This document shows positions 8,547 to 18,411 of a stretch of DNA of 64,000 bases, one piece after another. Positions within the stretch are counted from its first letter, which is position 1. Every line of letters begins with the position of its first letter. Position numbers and translations under genes: made by a program. This DNA is from Tepidiphilus margaritifer DSM 15129 (GTDB lineage: Bacteria > Pseudomonadota > Gammaproteobacteria > Burkholderiales > Rhodocyclaceae), in contig NZ_KE384397.1 of the NCBI RefSeq assembly GCF_000425565.1, positions 155,746-219,745 on the forward strand, read 5' to 3'. The notes beneath the pieces were generated by a model that did not search any database, had not been told where the DNA came from, and saw only the letters and a program-made list of their open reading frames with translations.

Positions 8547-9179
8547 ATGATGACGCCCAAACATCATACACCAACCCCTCCCCTCACCGGCCTCATCCTC
8601 GCTGGCGGTCGCGGCACGAGGCTGGGCGGCGTCGACAAAGGCCTGGTCGAACTGCACGAACGGCCGCTCGTCGAGTACGTGCTCGACCGGCTTCGCCCCC
8701 AGACCGAGGCGATCCTCATCAATGCCAATCGCCACCACGAACGATACGCCGCCTATGGCGTGCCGGTGATCCCGGATCTCGAAGGCGGATTCGCCGGGCC
8801 GCTCGCCGGCATCGCCGCGGGGCTCGCCGCTGCGCGCACCGACTGGGTGGTCGTCGTGCCCTGCGATTGCCCCCTTTTGCCGTCCGACCTCGTCGATCGG
8901 CTATGGCAGGCGCGCTGCGCCGCAGGGGCCGACGTGGCCGTCGCCCAAGCCGCAGGGCGGTTACAGCCAGTCTTCGCCCTCGTACCGGTCACCGCGCGCG
9001 GTGAGCTCGAACGCCGTTTGCGCGCGGGCGAGCGCAAGGTCGCAGCCTGGCTCACGGCGCAACGCTTGGCGGTGGCCGATTTTTCCGACGAATCCGAAGC
9101 CTTCGTCAACGTGAATACGGAGGAAGAACGTCGTGCGCTGGAAGCGCGCCTTGTCCCGTTTCCTCGCCCTTTGCTATAG
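8547..9179 (+). CDS. mobA: Molybdenum cofactor guanylyltransferase MobA
   Basis: Attaches GMP to molybdopterin to make the guanine dinucleotide form of the molybdenum cofactor, which NarG requires. The 210-residue protein has the nucleotidyltransferase P-loop-like motif LILAGGRGTRLGGVDKGLVEL (about 15-35), the ILINANR strand, GGFAGPLAGIAAGL and the metal-binding PCDCPLLP. Two adjacent ATG codons (8547 and 8550) are both possible starts; the upstream one is listed. It lies immediately before narXL, and its last codons contain the narX promoter. Confidence 0.9.
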   Translation: MMTPKHHTPTPPLTGLILAGGRGTRLGGVDKGLVELHERPLVEYVLDRLRPQTEAILINANRHHERYAAYGVPVIPDLEGGFAGPLAGIAAGLAAARTDWVVVVPCDCPLLPSDLVDRLWQARCAAGADVAVAQAAGRLQPVFALVPVTARGELERRLRAGERKVAAWLTAQRLAVADFSDESEAFVNVNTEEERRALEARLVPFPRPLL

Positions 9180-9180
9180 T
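9151..9180 (+). promoter_or_regulatory. Candidate narXL promoter
   Basis: TTGTCC (9151-9156) and TATAGT (9175-9180) are separated by 18 bases, with a TG one base before the -10 (TGCTATAGT, an extended -10). It overlaps the mobA stop and lies about 30 bases upstream of the narX ATG. Confidence 0.5.
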
Positions 9181-9210
9181 GAGCCGACACGACCCCCAGG
9201 CCTGTTTTCC

Positions 9211-11136
9211 ATGTTACCGTTTTTCCGTAGGCTCGGTTTTCGCCTCCCGGCCATCTTCATCGCCTTCTCCTTGCTCGTCGCACTGGCCAATGCACTCACT
9301 TTGTACGTTTCCTGGCAGCTCCAAGGTAGCGCCGCAGCGATCAACGATCTGGGCAGCGAACGCATGCGTTCGTACCGGATTGCCCTTCTCCTGACCCAGA
9401 GCGGGGGCAAAGAATCCACCGATGTAAATCCCGATGATCAGATCAAGAAAGAAATCACCCGATTCGAGGAAGTCCTGAACCGACTCGAAGTCGGCGATCA
9501 GGGTCGACCATTGTTTGTGCCGCCACAACCCGCCATTCGACGGCAGCTATCAGACATCCAAATCACCTGGTCGAGGGAAATCCGTCCCTACATCGAATCA
9601 CTCCTTACCGTCCCTATCGAACGGAGGCTCGACTACCTGCCTCGCTTGCGAAACATGCTAGATGGATTCGTTGGACGCATCGATGCGCTCGTCGCCGACA
9701 TCGAACAGGCGAGTTCCCACAACACGGCACTGCTCGGTAGCCTACAACTGGGGCTCCTGGGGCTGGCGATCGGCGGGACCGTCGCGCTCGTTTATCTCAT
9801 CATTCTGCTCGTCGTCCGCCCCGTACTCAGTCTGCAAGAAGGGGTGCAGCGCATGGAGCAGGAAGATTTTTCCGCGCGTGTACCCGTGGAGAGCGAGGAC
9901 GAATTCGGTGATCTCGCCCGTGGTTTCAACCGCATGGCCGCCCACCTGCAAGACCTCTACGCTACGCTCGAGCAACGCGTCGAGGAAAAGACACGACATC
10001 TAGAGGCGCGCAACCGCGAACTGGCGTTACTCTACGGCGTCTCTTCTTCTCTCGAAGAGCCTGGGAACATCGAGACCCTGTGTCGTGGTTTCGTGCAGGC
10101 CGTCCTCCCGGCCATAGGGGCCGACGCCGCTTCGATACGAATGATCGATCCTCAAACGCAGCAAATCCACCTGTTCGTACATGAAGGACTGCAACCGGGG
10201 TTCATCACCAAGGAACGCTGTCTCGCACAAGGGGAATGCCTGTGCGGCGCGAGCGCCTGGACAGGACAAACGCTCGCCCAGACTTTTCCGGCCAAGGACA
10301 AATTTCCCTATGCCTGCGAGGCCGCTGGCTACCGCTCCGTATGGATTCTCCCTATCGCGGTGCAAAAACAGCGGCTGGGGCTCTTCAATCTCTATTTCCG
10401 CGAAGCAAGGGAACTCATGCCCCAAGAGCAGCGCTTGCTCGAAACGCTGGTGCAGCATCTTGGAATTGCCATCGAAAACCGCCAGCTCGTCTCGCGAGAA
10501 CGCGAGCTCGCCGTTTCCGAGGAACGAAATCTTCTTGCCCAAGAACTGCACGATTCGATTGCCCAATCGCTCGCCTTTCTCAACTTGCAGGCCCAGATGC
10601 TGCGCCGATCGATCGAGAGCGGGGAACAAGAGCAGGCGCTCGCCGAGCTCGCCCAGATCCGCGAAGGTATCCAAGAGAGCTACGACGACGTGCGCGAGCT
10701 CCTCGTCCATTTCCGCCTTCGCCCCGGTGCCAGCGAGTTCGAAGAAACGGTACGCTCGGCCCTCGAAAAATTTGAAGGTCAGACTGGGATTCATACCCAT
10801 CTGCAGATTTCCGGGGTGGGCATGCCACTCACCACCGAGCAGCAGCTACAAGTTCTGCACATCGTGCAAGAGGCTCTGTCGAACGTACGTAAACATGCCT
10901 CTGCCACGAAAGTCACCGTAGAGATTCAGCGCGGCGAAACGTACCGCATCGAGGTTCGCGACGATGGTTGTGGCATCGATCCTCGAAGGTTGGAGGACGG
11001 TGGCGGCCACGTTGGGCTGAAGATCATGCGCGAGCGGGCGCACCGTATCGGCGCCACGATGGACATCCTCTCGACGCCGCACAAGGGAACCTCCGTACGG
11101 TTGCTGCTGCCACTGCTCCAACGGGAGGCTGCATGA
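9211..11136 (+). CDS. narX: Nitrate/nitrite sensor histidine kinase NarX
   Basis: Inner-membrane sensor that binds nitrate in the periplasm and phosphorylates NarL. In 641 residues: first membrane segment (about 11-33), the P-box nitrate-binding helix with NDLGSERMRSYR (about 45-56), second membrane segment (about 178-202), HAMP domain, a coiled-coil, a GAF-like central domain with a cysteine cluster (RCLAQGECLCG and YACEAAG, as in NarX), then a HisKA_3 dimerisation domain with His447 in AQELHDSIAQS and an ATPase domain with DDGCGID. The ATG at 9211 gives the proper short cytoplasmic lead; an earlier frame start overlaps mobA. narL follows with an ATGA overlap. Confidence 0.92.
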   Translation: MLPFFRRLGFRLPAIFIAFSLLVALANALTLYVSWQLQGSAAAINDLGSERMRSYRIALLLTQSGGKESTDVNPDDQIKKEITRFEEVLNRLEVGDQGRPLFVPPQPAIRRQLSDIQITWSREIRPYIESLLTVPIERRLDYLPRLRNMLDGFVGRIDALVADIEQASSHNTALLGSLQLGLLGLAIGGTVALVYLIILLVVRPVLSLQEGVQRMEQEDFSARVPVESEDEFGDLARGFNRMAAHLQDLYATLEQRVEEKTRHLEARNRELALLYGVSSSLEEPGNIETLCRGFVQAVLPAIGADAASIRMIDPQTQQIHLFVHEGLQPGFITKERCLAQGECLCGASAWTGQTLAQTFPAKDKFPYACEAAGYRSVWILPIAVQKQRLGLFNLYFREARELMPQEQRLLETLVQHLGIAIENRQLVSRERELAVSEERNLLAQELHDSIAQSLAFLNLQAQMLRRSIESGEQEQALAELAQIREGIQESYDDVRELLVHFRLRPGASEFEETVRSALEKFEGQTGIHTHLQISGVGMPLTTEQQLQVLHIVQEALSNVRKHASATKVTVEIQRGETYRIEVRDDGCGIDPRRLEDGGGHVGLKIMRERAHRIGATMDILSTPHKGTSVRLLLPLLQREAA

Positions 11137-11795
11137 CGAAAAAGATCCGCGTCCTGCTCATCGACGACCATGCGCTTTTTCGCAGCGGGGTCAAAGCGCT
11201 GCTCTCCCGCCAGCCCGACATCGAGGTCGTCGGCGAAGCGGCCGACGGTCTCGAAGGCATCAAGCGCAGTACCCAACTCCAGCCTGACCTCGTCTTGCTC
11301 GACCTGAATCTTCCCGGCCTGAGCGGACGTGACACCCTCGCCTTGCTGCTCGAGGAGCACCCCTCGTTGCCAGTCGTCATGTTGACGGTCTCGGAAGAAG
11401 CTTCCGACCTGATGGACTGCCTTCAGAGAGGTGCCAAGGGCTATCTGCTCAAGAACATCGAGATCGATCAGCTCATCGATGGCATCCGACGTGCGGTGCG
11501 TAGCGAAGCCGTAATGTCACCGCAAATGACCGGCAAGCTCGTCGAAGGTATCCGGCACTCCACCGCCAGCGCGATCGCACCGCAGGCGGAACATGAAAAG
11601 CTCAGTCCGCGTGAACGTGAAATCCTCGCCTTTATCGCCCGAGGAGCGAGCAATAAGGAGATCGCCAGAGCCCTCGATCTCGCCGAAAGCACCGTCAAGA
11701 TCCACGTGCAGCACATCTTACGCAAACTGAATCTGGCTAGCCGGGTTCAGGCCGCCGTCTACGCCGTCGAGCAGGGTTTAGCAGCCAAAGACTGA
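11133..11795 (+). CDS. narL: Nitrate response regulator NarL
   Basis: DNA-binding response regulator activated by NarX. The 220-residue protein has a receiver domain with the acidic pair D11/D12, phospho-acceptor Asp57 in LVLLDLNLPG and the conserved lysine in GAKGYLLKN. The C-terminal LuxR/FixJ-type HTH (about 150-215) includes LSPREREILAFIARGASNKEIARALDLAESTVKIHVQHIL. It overlaps narX by four bases, so the two are translationally coupled. The likely targets are the narK and narG genes directly downstream, though I could not recognise NarL heptamers in their leader. Confidence 0.92.
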   Translation: MTKKIRVLLIDDHALFRSGVKALLSRQPDIEVVGEAADGLEGIKRSTQLQPDLVLLDLNLPGLSGRDTLALLLEEHPSLPVVMLTVSEEASDLMDCLQRGAKGYLLKNIEIDQLIDGIRRAVRSEAVMSPQMTGKLVEGIRHSTASAIAPQAEHEKLSPREREILAFIARGASNKEIARALDLAESTVKIHVQHILRKLNLASRVQAAVYAVEQGLAAKD

Positions 11796-11954
11796 GCCTA
11801 GTTCTTTCGGCGTATTCCCCATCCTCCTTTTGTCTCGCCATCTTTCGCCTTCCGTGGAATAGGCGCATCGCCCGTTGCGCCCTACACTGCCTTCGTCATC
11901 GACAGGATCGCCGTTTTCCTTCCGGAATGTCGATTCCCATCACGGAGGCAGATC

Positions 11955-13214
11955 ATGGCATCGCAAACCTACAAGCAGATCTCGGTCCTGACCGCGAGTA
12001 CCTTCGCTTTCACGATCTGCTTCGCCGTCTGGGTAATGTTCTCGATCATTGGGATTCCAATCAAAGAGACGCTGGGGCTCAACGAGACCGAGTTCGGGCT
12101 GCTCGCCGCCACTCCTGTGCTCACCGGTTCACTGATCCGGTTACCGCTGGGGATGCTCACCGATAAATACGGTGGACGCCCTGTCTTCATGACACTCATG
12201 CTCGTCACGGTGGTTCCAATTTATTTGATCAGCCGGGCGACCGAACTGTGGCAGTACCTTGTATTGGGATTATTCATGGGCCTGGCTGGCGGCTCCTTCT
12301 CAGTCGGCATCGCCTACGTGGCACGCTGGTTCGACAAGAGCCGACAGGGTCTGGCGATGGGCATTTTCGGAGCGGGGAACTCCGGTGCCGCGCTCACGAA
12401 GTTCATCGCACCCTCCTTGGTCGTCGCCTATGGTTGGCAGTCCGTGCCAAAGGTATATGCGGTCGCGATGCTCGTCACCGCCATCCTCTTCTGGTGTTTC
12501 ACCTACACCGACCCTTCCCACCGAGTGCGATCGACCATCACCTTCCGCGACCAGCTGCGTGCGCTCAAGGATCCGAATGTCTGGAAATTATGCCAGTATT
12601 ATTCTATCGTCTTCGGGGGTTACGTCGGCCTCAGCCTGTGGCTGACGAAATACTATATCAACGAATACGGCTTCGACATCAAGATCGCCGCCCTGCTCGC
12701 CTCTACCTTCGTGTTGCCGGCCGGCGTCATCCGTGCGCTCGGCGGTTGGCTCTCCGACCGCTACGGCGCCCACCCCGTCACGTGGTGGGTGCTGCTGATC
12801 TCCTGGGTGTGCCTCTTCTTCATGTCCTACCCACAGACGGATATGACTGTGCAGACAGTGCATGGGTCGCTGACGCTGCATATCGGCCTCAATCCGTGGG
12901 TCTTCACGATGCTGCTCATCGTTCTTGGATTGTCCTGGGGCATCGGCAAAGCCTCGGTCTTTAAATACATATCCGACCAATATCCCGAAAACATCGGGGT
13001 CATCTCCGGCATCGTCGGCCTCATCGGCGGACTTGGAGGATTTCTGCTGCCTATTATGTTCGGGATGCTGGTCGACCTCACTGGGCTGCGCTCGAGCATC
13101 TTCATGCTGCTATGGGGCATCACCTTCGTGTCGCTCGTCTGGATGTATTGGACCGAGATCGTTCCTCGGCGGCGTAGCGACTCTTCCTTCACACCAACCC
13201 CTTCCTCCCGCTGA
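11955..13214 (+). CDS. narK1: NarK1-type nitrate transporter (MFS)
   Basis: A 419-residue major facilitator protein of the nitrate/nitrite porter group with about 12 membrane segments. Visible motifs are the MFS loop GMLTDKYGGRPVF (about 75-87) and the nitrate signature region GLAGGSFSVGIAYVARWF followed by GIFGAGNSGAA. The shorter length and sequence style fit NarK1 (proton-coupled nitrate uptake), while the next gene fits NarK2 (nitrate/nitrite exchange); this division of labour is inferred from the family. The 159-base leader before it shows no clear FNR or NarL sites; its start follows GGAGG. Confidence 0.9.
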   Translation: MASQTYKQISVLTASTFAFTICFAVWVMFSIIGIPIKETLGLNETEFGLLAATPVLTGSLIRLPLGMLTDKYGGRPVFMTLMLVTVVPIYLISRATELWQYLVLGLFMGLAGGSFSVGIAYVARWFDKSRQGLAMGIFGAGNSGAALTKFIAPSLVVAYGWQSVPKVYAVAMLVTAILFWCFTYTDPSHRVRSTITFRDQLRALKDPNVWKLCQYYSIVFGGYVGLSLWLTKYYINEYGFDIKIAALLASTFVLPAGVIRALGGWLSDRYGAHPVTWWVLLISWVCLFFMSYPQTDMTVQTVHGSLTLHIGLNPWVFTMLLIVLGLSWGIGKASVFKYISDQYPENIGVISGIVGLIGGLGGFLLPIMFGMLVDLTGLRSSIFMLLWGITFVSLVWMYWTEIVPRRRSDSSFTPTPSSR

Positions 13215-13232
13215 GCCTTTCAGGAGCCCCTC

Positions 13233-14651
13233 ATGACTTCTTCTCGTGTATTGACTACATGGAACCCGGAAGATCCGGTGTTCTGGCAGCAGCAAGGCAG
13301 GCGCATTGCGATCCGTAATCTGTGTATCTCCATTCCGGCCCTGTTGCTCGCCTTCGCCATTTGGATGGTATGGAGCGTGGTGATCGTAAATCTGCCACAC
13401 ATCGGTTTCCGCTTCACCACCAACCAACTCTTCTGGCTCGCCTCGGTACCTGGAATTTCCGGTGCGACGTTACGCATCTTTTATTCCTTCATGGTCCCCA
13501 TTTTCGGCGGGCGTCTATGGACGGCACTATCGACCGCTTCGTTGGCAATTCCGGCCCTTTGGATGGGCATCGCCGTACAGGATCCTTCCACTTCCTACGT
13601 AACTTTCCTGGTGATCGCATTGCTGTGTGGTTTCGGCGGGGGCAATTTTGCCTCCAGCATGGCCAACATCAGCTTCTTCTTCCCCAAATCGCTGCAGGGC
13701 ACAGCGCTCGGACTCAACGCCGGTCTGGGAAACCTCGGCGTATCGGTGGCTCAGTTCGTCGTACCGCTCGTCATCACTACGGCTGTGTTCGGTACGCTCG
13801 GCGGCGGGCCGCAAACCTGGGTCAAGGGAGAAGAGACAAAGCTCATCTGGCTGCAAAACGCCGGATTCATTTGGGTACCCTTCATCCTCGCCACGGTGAT
13901 CGCGGCATGGTTCGGCATGAATGACATTGCCGCGGCCAGGGCTTCTTTCGCCGAGCAAGCCGTTATCTTTCGGCGCAAACATAACTGGCTGATGTGTTGG
14001 CTCTATCTGGGCACCTTTGGTTCTTTCATTGGCTATTCGGCCGGATTCCCCATGCTCATCAAGACGCAGTTCTCAGGCGTCGATCCTCTGCAATACGCCT
14101 ATCTCGGCCCATTGGTGGGGGCGCTGAGCCGTCCCTTGGGCGGTTGGATCGCTGACAAGGTCGGTGGTGCCCGCGTCACCTTCTGGAATTTCATCGTGAT
14201 GACGATTGCTGGGCTCGGTGTGCTCATCTTCCTGCCCAAGGGCACGGCCAACGCTTTTGCCCTGCCTTGGGGGCCGACCGAAGGCAGTTTCGCTGGATTC
14301 TTCGCCATGTTCATGCTGCTCTTCTTCACCTCGGGCATCGGCAACGGTTCTACTTTCCGCATGATCCCGGTGATCTTCCGTACGCTACACGAGCGCTGGA
14401 GCGCTAGTCAAGGAGAGCAAGCTAAGGCACAGGCAACCCGAAACGCGAGCAAAGAGGCAGCGGCAGTACTTGGTTTCACCTCGGCGGTGGCTGCTTATGG
14501 CGCCTTCTTCATCCCCAAATCCTATGGCACTTCCATTGACCTCACCGGTGGTGCAGAGGCAGCTTTGTGGCTCTTCATCCTCTTCTACCTCACCTGCATC
14601 GTCGTTACTTGGTGGTTCTATTCGCGCAAGAACGCCGAAATTCCTTGCTGA
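13233..14651 (+). CDS. narK2: NarK2-type nitrate/nitrite antiporter (MFS)
   Basis: A 472-residue nitrate porter, longer than its neighbour. It has the N-terminal lead PEDPVFWQQQGRRIAIRNL typical of NarK2/NarU, about 12 membrane helices, and the signature FGGGNFASSMANISFFFPKSLQG (about 130-152) plus a second GIGNGSTFRMIPVIF motif, both with nitrate-signature glycines. It likely exchanges external nitrate for the nitrite made by NarG. The start follows AGGAG, 18 bases after narK1. Some relatives carry NarK1 and NarK2 as one fused protein; here they are two genes. Confidence 0.9.
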   Translation: MTSSRVLTTWNPEDPVFWQQQGRRIAIRNLCISIPALLLAFAIWMVWSVVIVNLPHIGFRFTTNQLFWLASVPGISGATLRIFYSFMVPIFGGRLWTALSTASLAIPALWMGIAVQDPSTSYVTFLVIALLCGFGGGNFASSMANISFFFPKSLQGTALGLNAGLGNLGVSVAQFVVPLVITTAVFGTLGGGPQTWVKGEETKLIWLQNAGFIWVPFILATVIAAWFGMNDIAAARASFAEQAVIFRRKHNWLMCWLYLGTFGSFIGYSAGFPMLIKTQFSGVDPLQYAYLGPLVGALSRPLGGWIADKVGGARVTFWNFIVMTIAGLGVLIFLPKGTANAFALPWGPTEGSFAGFFAMFMLLFFTSGIGNGSTFRMIPVIFRTLHERWSASQGEQAKAQATRNASKEAAAVLGFTSAVAAYGAFFIPKSYGTSIDLTGGAEAALWLFILFYLTCIVVTWWFYSRKNAEIPC

Positions 14652-14672
14652 TTGCTATTTTTGGAGAAACCC

Positions 14673-17600
14673 ATGAGCCATTTTCTTGACCGACTGAAAT
14701 ATTTTACTCAAGAGCGCCCCGCCTTCGCCGACGGTCACGGTCAGGTGCGGGAGGAAGACCGGGCGTGGGAAGACGCCTACCGGATGCGTTGGCAGCACGA
14801 CAAGATCGTGCGCTCGACGCACGGGGTCAACTGCACCGGTTCGTGTAGCTGGAAGATCTATGTGAAAGGCGGCATCGTTACCTGGGAGACCCAGCAGACT
14901 GACTACCCGCGCACACGACCGGATATGCCAAACCACGAGCCGCGTGGCTGTCCCCGTGGGGCGAGCTATTCCTGGTATCTCTATAGCGGCAATCGGCTGA
15001 AGTATCCTCTGATCCGCGGTCGGCTAATGAAACTATGGCGCGAAGCGCGCAAGACTCTCTCCCCGGTCGAGGCCTGGCAGAGTCTAATCGAAGACGCCGA
15101 AAAAGCGCGCAGTTTCAAGTCTGTACGCGGTCTGGGCGGCTTTGTGCGGGCAAGCTGGGACGAGGTCAATGAGATCATCGCTGCGGCCAACATCTACACG
15201 ATCAAGAAATATGGCCCAGATCGCGTTGCCGGTTTCTCGCCGATCCCGGCCATGTCCATGGTTTCCTACGCCGCCGGCAGCCGCTACTTGTCGCTCATCG
15301 GCGGCGTGTGCCTGAGCTTCTACGACTGGTACTGTGACCTTCCACCCTCCAGCCCCCAGACCTGGGGTGAGCAAACCGACGTACCGGAATCGGCGGATTG
15401 GTACAACTCAAGCTACCTCATCGCCTGGGGCTCGAACGTACCGCAGACACGTACTCCCGATGCACACTTCTTCACCGAGGTCCGCTACAAGGGAGCGAAG
15501 ACCGTAGCCATCACTCCCGATTATTCGGAAGTGGCCAAGCTCTGTGATCTGTGGCTACCGGCCAAACAAGGCACCGATGCTGCCCTGGCGCTGGCCATGG
15601 GGCACGTGATCTTGAAGGAATTCCACCAGACGGGACGCAGCGCCTATTTCCTCGACTACGCCCGCCGTTACACCGACATGCCCCACCTCGTGCGGCTCGA
15701 GAAACGGGGGAAATATTACGTCCCCAGCCGTTTCCTCCGCGCCAGCGACTTTTCCGACCGGCTCGGTCAGGAGAATAACCCCGAATGGAAGACCGTGGTG
15801 TTCGACGAGGCAAGCGGCGAACCCACCGTTCCGCTCGGTAGCATTGGTTTCCGCTGGGGAGAGGAAGGGAAATGGAACCTCGAGCCGAAAGATGCGCGTG
15901 GAGCCGAACTGCAGCCTCGGCTCAGCCTCATCGAGGCACACGACGAGGTAGTTTCGGTGGCCTTTCCCTATTTCGCCGGGCAACCGCACGCGCACTTCCC
16001 TTCTACCGAGCACGATCAGATCCTGCTGCGTCACCTACCGGTCAAGCGCCTCCGGCTAGCCGACGGCGAGGCGCTCGTGACCACCGTCTACGATCTAACA
16101 CTTGCCAACTACGGCATCGACCGCGGTCTGGGTGGAGAGAACATTGCTTCCTCCTATGACGACGATGTTCCCTACACACCCGCCTGGCAGGAACGCATCA
16201 CTGGCGTGCCCCGTGCGCTGGCGATCCGCGTGGCGCGAGAGTTCGCCGACAACGCCGACAAGACACATGGCAAATCGATGGTCATCATCGGCGCCGGCAT
16301 GAACCATTGGTACAACATGGACATGAACTACCGCGCCGTCATCAACATGCTGGTCTTCTGCGGCTGCATCGGACAATCCGGCGGTGGCTGGGCCCATTAC
16401 GTCGGGCAGGAGAAGCTGCGGCCCCAGACGGGATGGACGGCGCTTGCCTTCGCCCTGGACTGGCACCGACCTCCACGTCACATGAATGGAACCTCTTTTT
16501 TCTACGCCCACACCGACCAGTGGCGTTACGAAAAACTCAAGGTCACCGAAATCCTCTCTCCGCTGGCCGACCCCAATCGTTATCGCGGCAGCCTCATCGA
16601 CTTCAACGTTCGCGCCGAGCGCATGGGATGGCTGCCCTCAGCACCGCAGCTCGGTGCCAACCCTTTGGAGCTCACCCGCAAAGCAGCCGCTGCCGGACGA
16701 GATCCCAAAGACTATGTCGTGCAGGCGCTCAAGAGCGGAAAACTCTCACTCGCCTGTGAAGATCCCGACGATCCGGCCAACTTCCCGCGCAATCTATTCG
16801 TATGGCGTTCCAACCTGCTGGGTTCCTCGGGCAAAGGCCACGAGTACTTCCTCAAACATCTGCTCGGCACGCAACACGGCGTGCAAGGCAAAGATCTCGG
16901 CGAAGACGGAGGGGAACGACCGCAGGAGGTACGTTGGCATGAGAATGCCCCCGAAGGTAAGCTCGACCTCCTGGTGACGCTCGACTTTCGCATGTCGACC
17001 ACCTGCCTCTATTCCGACATCGTCTTACCCACTGCCACCTGGTATGAGAAGAATGACCTCAACACTTCCGACATGCATCCTTTCATCCATCCGCTGTCGG
17101 CGGCCGTCGATCCTGCCTGGCAGGCACGCAGCGACTGGGAAATCTACAAAGGGATCGCGCGCAAGTTCTCCGAGCTCGCCGTTGGGCACCTCGGTGTGGA
17201 ACGAGACCTCGTGCTCACGCCGCTACTGCATGACACGCCGACCGAACTTGCTCAACCACTCGAAGTGCATGATTGGAGAAAAGGCGAAACCGAGCTGATT
17301 CCGGGCAAGACTGCGCCGCAAATGATAGTGATCGAGCGTGACTATCCTAACACTTACAAGAAATTCACGGCATTGGGCCCTCTGATGCGTCGCCTCGGCA
17401 ACGGCGGCAAGGGCATTTCCTGGAATACCGAGCACGAAGTAGAAGGGCTCGCCAAGCTCAACGATGTCGTTACCGAAGAGGGTATCAGCCAAGGACTACC
17501 CCGCATTGAAAGCGACATCGACGCAGCCGAGGTAATTCTCTATCTCGCTCCTGAGACGAATGGCGAAGTCGCAGTAAAGGCTTGGGAGGCGCTGTCGCGA

Positions 17601-18401
17601 TTCACCGGGCGCGATCACACCCATCTAGCTCGCGGCAGGGAGGAGGACAAGATCCGCTTCCGCGACATCCAAGCCCAGCCACGCAAGATCATCTCCTCGC
17701 CCACCTGGTCTGGCCTGGAGAGCGAGCACGTCTCGTACAACGCCGGCTACACCAACGTCCATGAGCTCATTCCCTGGCGCACGCTTACCGGACGTCAGCA
17801 GCTCTATCAGGATCATCCCTGGATGCGGGCTTTCGGCGAGGCGCTCGTAGCCTACAAACCACCCATCGATACCAAGACCGTACGCGAGATGCTCGGCAAG
17901 AAGAGCAACGGCAACCCCGAGGTGGTGCTCAACTTCATCACACCGCACCAGAAATGGGGTATCCATTCCACTTATACCGACAATCTGCTGATGCTCACCC
18001 TATCTCGAGGGGGACCCATCGTGTGGATCTCGGAAGTCGATGCGCGTAAAGCAGGCATCGTCGATAACGACTGGATCGAAGTCTTCAATCTCAACGGCGC
18101 CCTCACTGCCCGGGCCGTGGTATCACAGCGCGTCCCACAAGGGATGGTGCTGATGTATCACGCCCAGGAAAAAATAGTCAATACACCAGGATCCGAAGTC
18201 ACCGGCGTACGCGGTGGCATCCACAACTCCGTCACCCGCGTCTGTCCCAAACCGACGCACATGATCGGTGGCTATGCCCAGCTGAGCTACGGTTTCAACT
18301 ACTACGGCACCGTCGGCTCGAACCGGGACGAATTCATCATCGTGCGCAAGATGGCCAAGGTGGATTGGCTCGACCGACCCCTTGCCGACGAAACCATCTA
18401 A
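14673..18401 (+). CDS. narG: Respiratory nitrate reductase alpha subunit NarG
   Basis: Catalytic, molybdenum-containing subunit of the membrane-bound quinol:nitrate reductase, facing the cytoplasm. The 1242-residue protein has the FS0 cluster ligands His50, Cys54, Cys58 in HGVNCTGSC and a further Cys near 93, and the ADWYNSSYLIAWGSNVPQTR stretch that holds the Mo-ligating aspartate. MGD-binding segments (HEYFLKHLLGTQHGVQG, the C-terminal NYYGTVGSN) are also present. The ATG at 14673 follows TTGGAGAAA and gives the canonical MSHFLDRLKYF. The N-terminus keeps only a vestigial twin-arginine-like character, as usual for NarG. Confidence 0.97.
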   Translation: MSHFLDRLKYFTQERPAFADGHGQVREEDRAWEDAYRMRWQHDKIVRSTHGVNCTGSCSWKIYVKGGIVTWETQQTDYPRTRPDMPNHEPRGCPRGASYSWYLYSGNRLKYPLIRGRLMKLWREARKTLSPVEAWQSLIEDAEKARSFKSVRGLGGFVRASWDEVNEIIAAANIYTIKKYGPDRVAGFSPIPAMSMVSYAAGSRYLSLIGGVCLSFYDWYCDLPPSSPQTWGEQTDVPESADWYNSSYLIAWGSNVPQTRTPDAHFFTEVRYKGAKTVAITPDYSEVAKLCDLWLPAKQGTDAALALAMGHVILKEFHQTGRSAYFLDYARRYTDMPHLVRLEKRGKYYVPSRFLRASDFSDRLGQENNPEWKTVVFDEASGEPTVPLGSIGFRWGEEGKWNLEPKDARGAELQPRLSLIEAHDEVVSVAFPYFAGQPHAHFPSTEHDQILLRHLPVKRLRLADGEALVTTVYDLTLANYGIDRGLGGENIASSYDDDVPYTPAWQERITGVPRALAIRVAREFADNADKTHGKSMVIIGAGMNHWYNMDMNYRAVINMLVFCGCIGQSGGGWAHYVGQEKLRPQTGWTALAFALDWHRPPRHMNGTSFFYAHTDQWRYEKLKVTEILSPLADPNRYRGSLIDFNVRAERMGWLPSAPQLGANPLELTRKAAAAGRDPKDYVVQALKSGKLSLACEDPDDPANFPRNLFVWRSNLLGSSGKGHEYFLKHLLGTQHGVQGKDLGEDGGERPQEVRWHENAPEGKLDLLVTLDFRMSTTCLYSDIVLPTATWYEKNDLNTSDMHPFIHPLSAAVDPAWQARSDWEIYKGIARKFSELAVGHLGVERDLVLTPLLHDTPTELAQPLEVHDWRKGETELIPGKTAPQMIVIERDYPNTYKKFTALGPLMRRLGNGGKGISWNTEHEVEGLAKLNDVVTEEGISQGLPRIESDIDAAEVILYLAPETNGEVAVKAWEALSRFTGRDHTHLARGREEDKIRFRDIQAQPRKIISSPTWSGLESEHVSYNAGYTNVHELIPWRTLTGRQQLYQDHPWMRAFGEALVAYKPPIDTKTVREMLGKKSNGNPEVVLNFITPHQKWGIHSTYTDNLLMLTLSRGGPIVWISEVDARKAGIVDNDWIEVFNLNGALTARAVVSQRVPQGMVLMYHAQEKIVNTPGSEVTGVRGGIHNSVTRVCPKPTHMIGGYAQLSYGFNYYGTVGSNRDEFIIVRKMAKVDWLDRPLADETI

Positions 18402-18411
18402 GGAGATATTC

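Noticed and set aside
11796-11954. FNR or NarL sites upstream of narK1
   Set aside because: I looked for TTGAT-N4-ATCAA and paired NarL heptamers and found no convincing match, although anaerobic control is expected.
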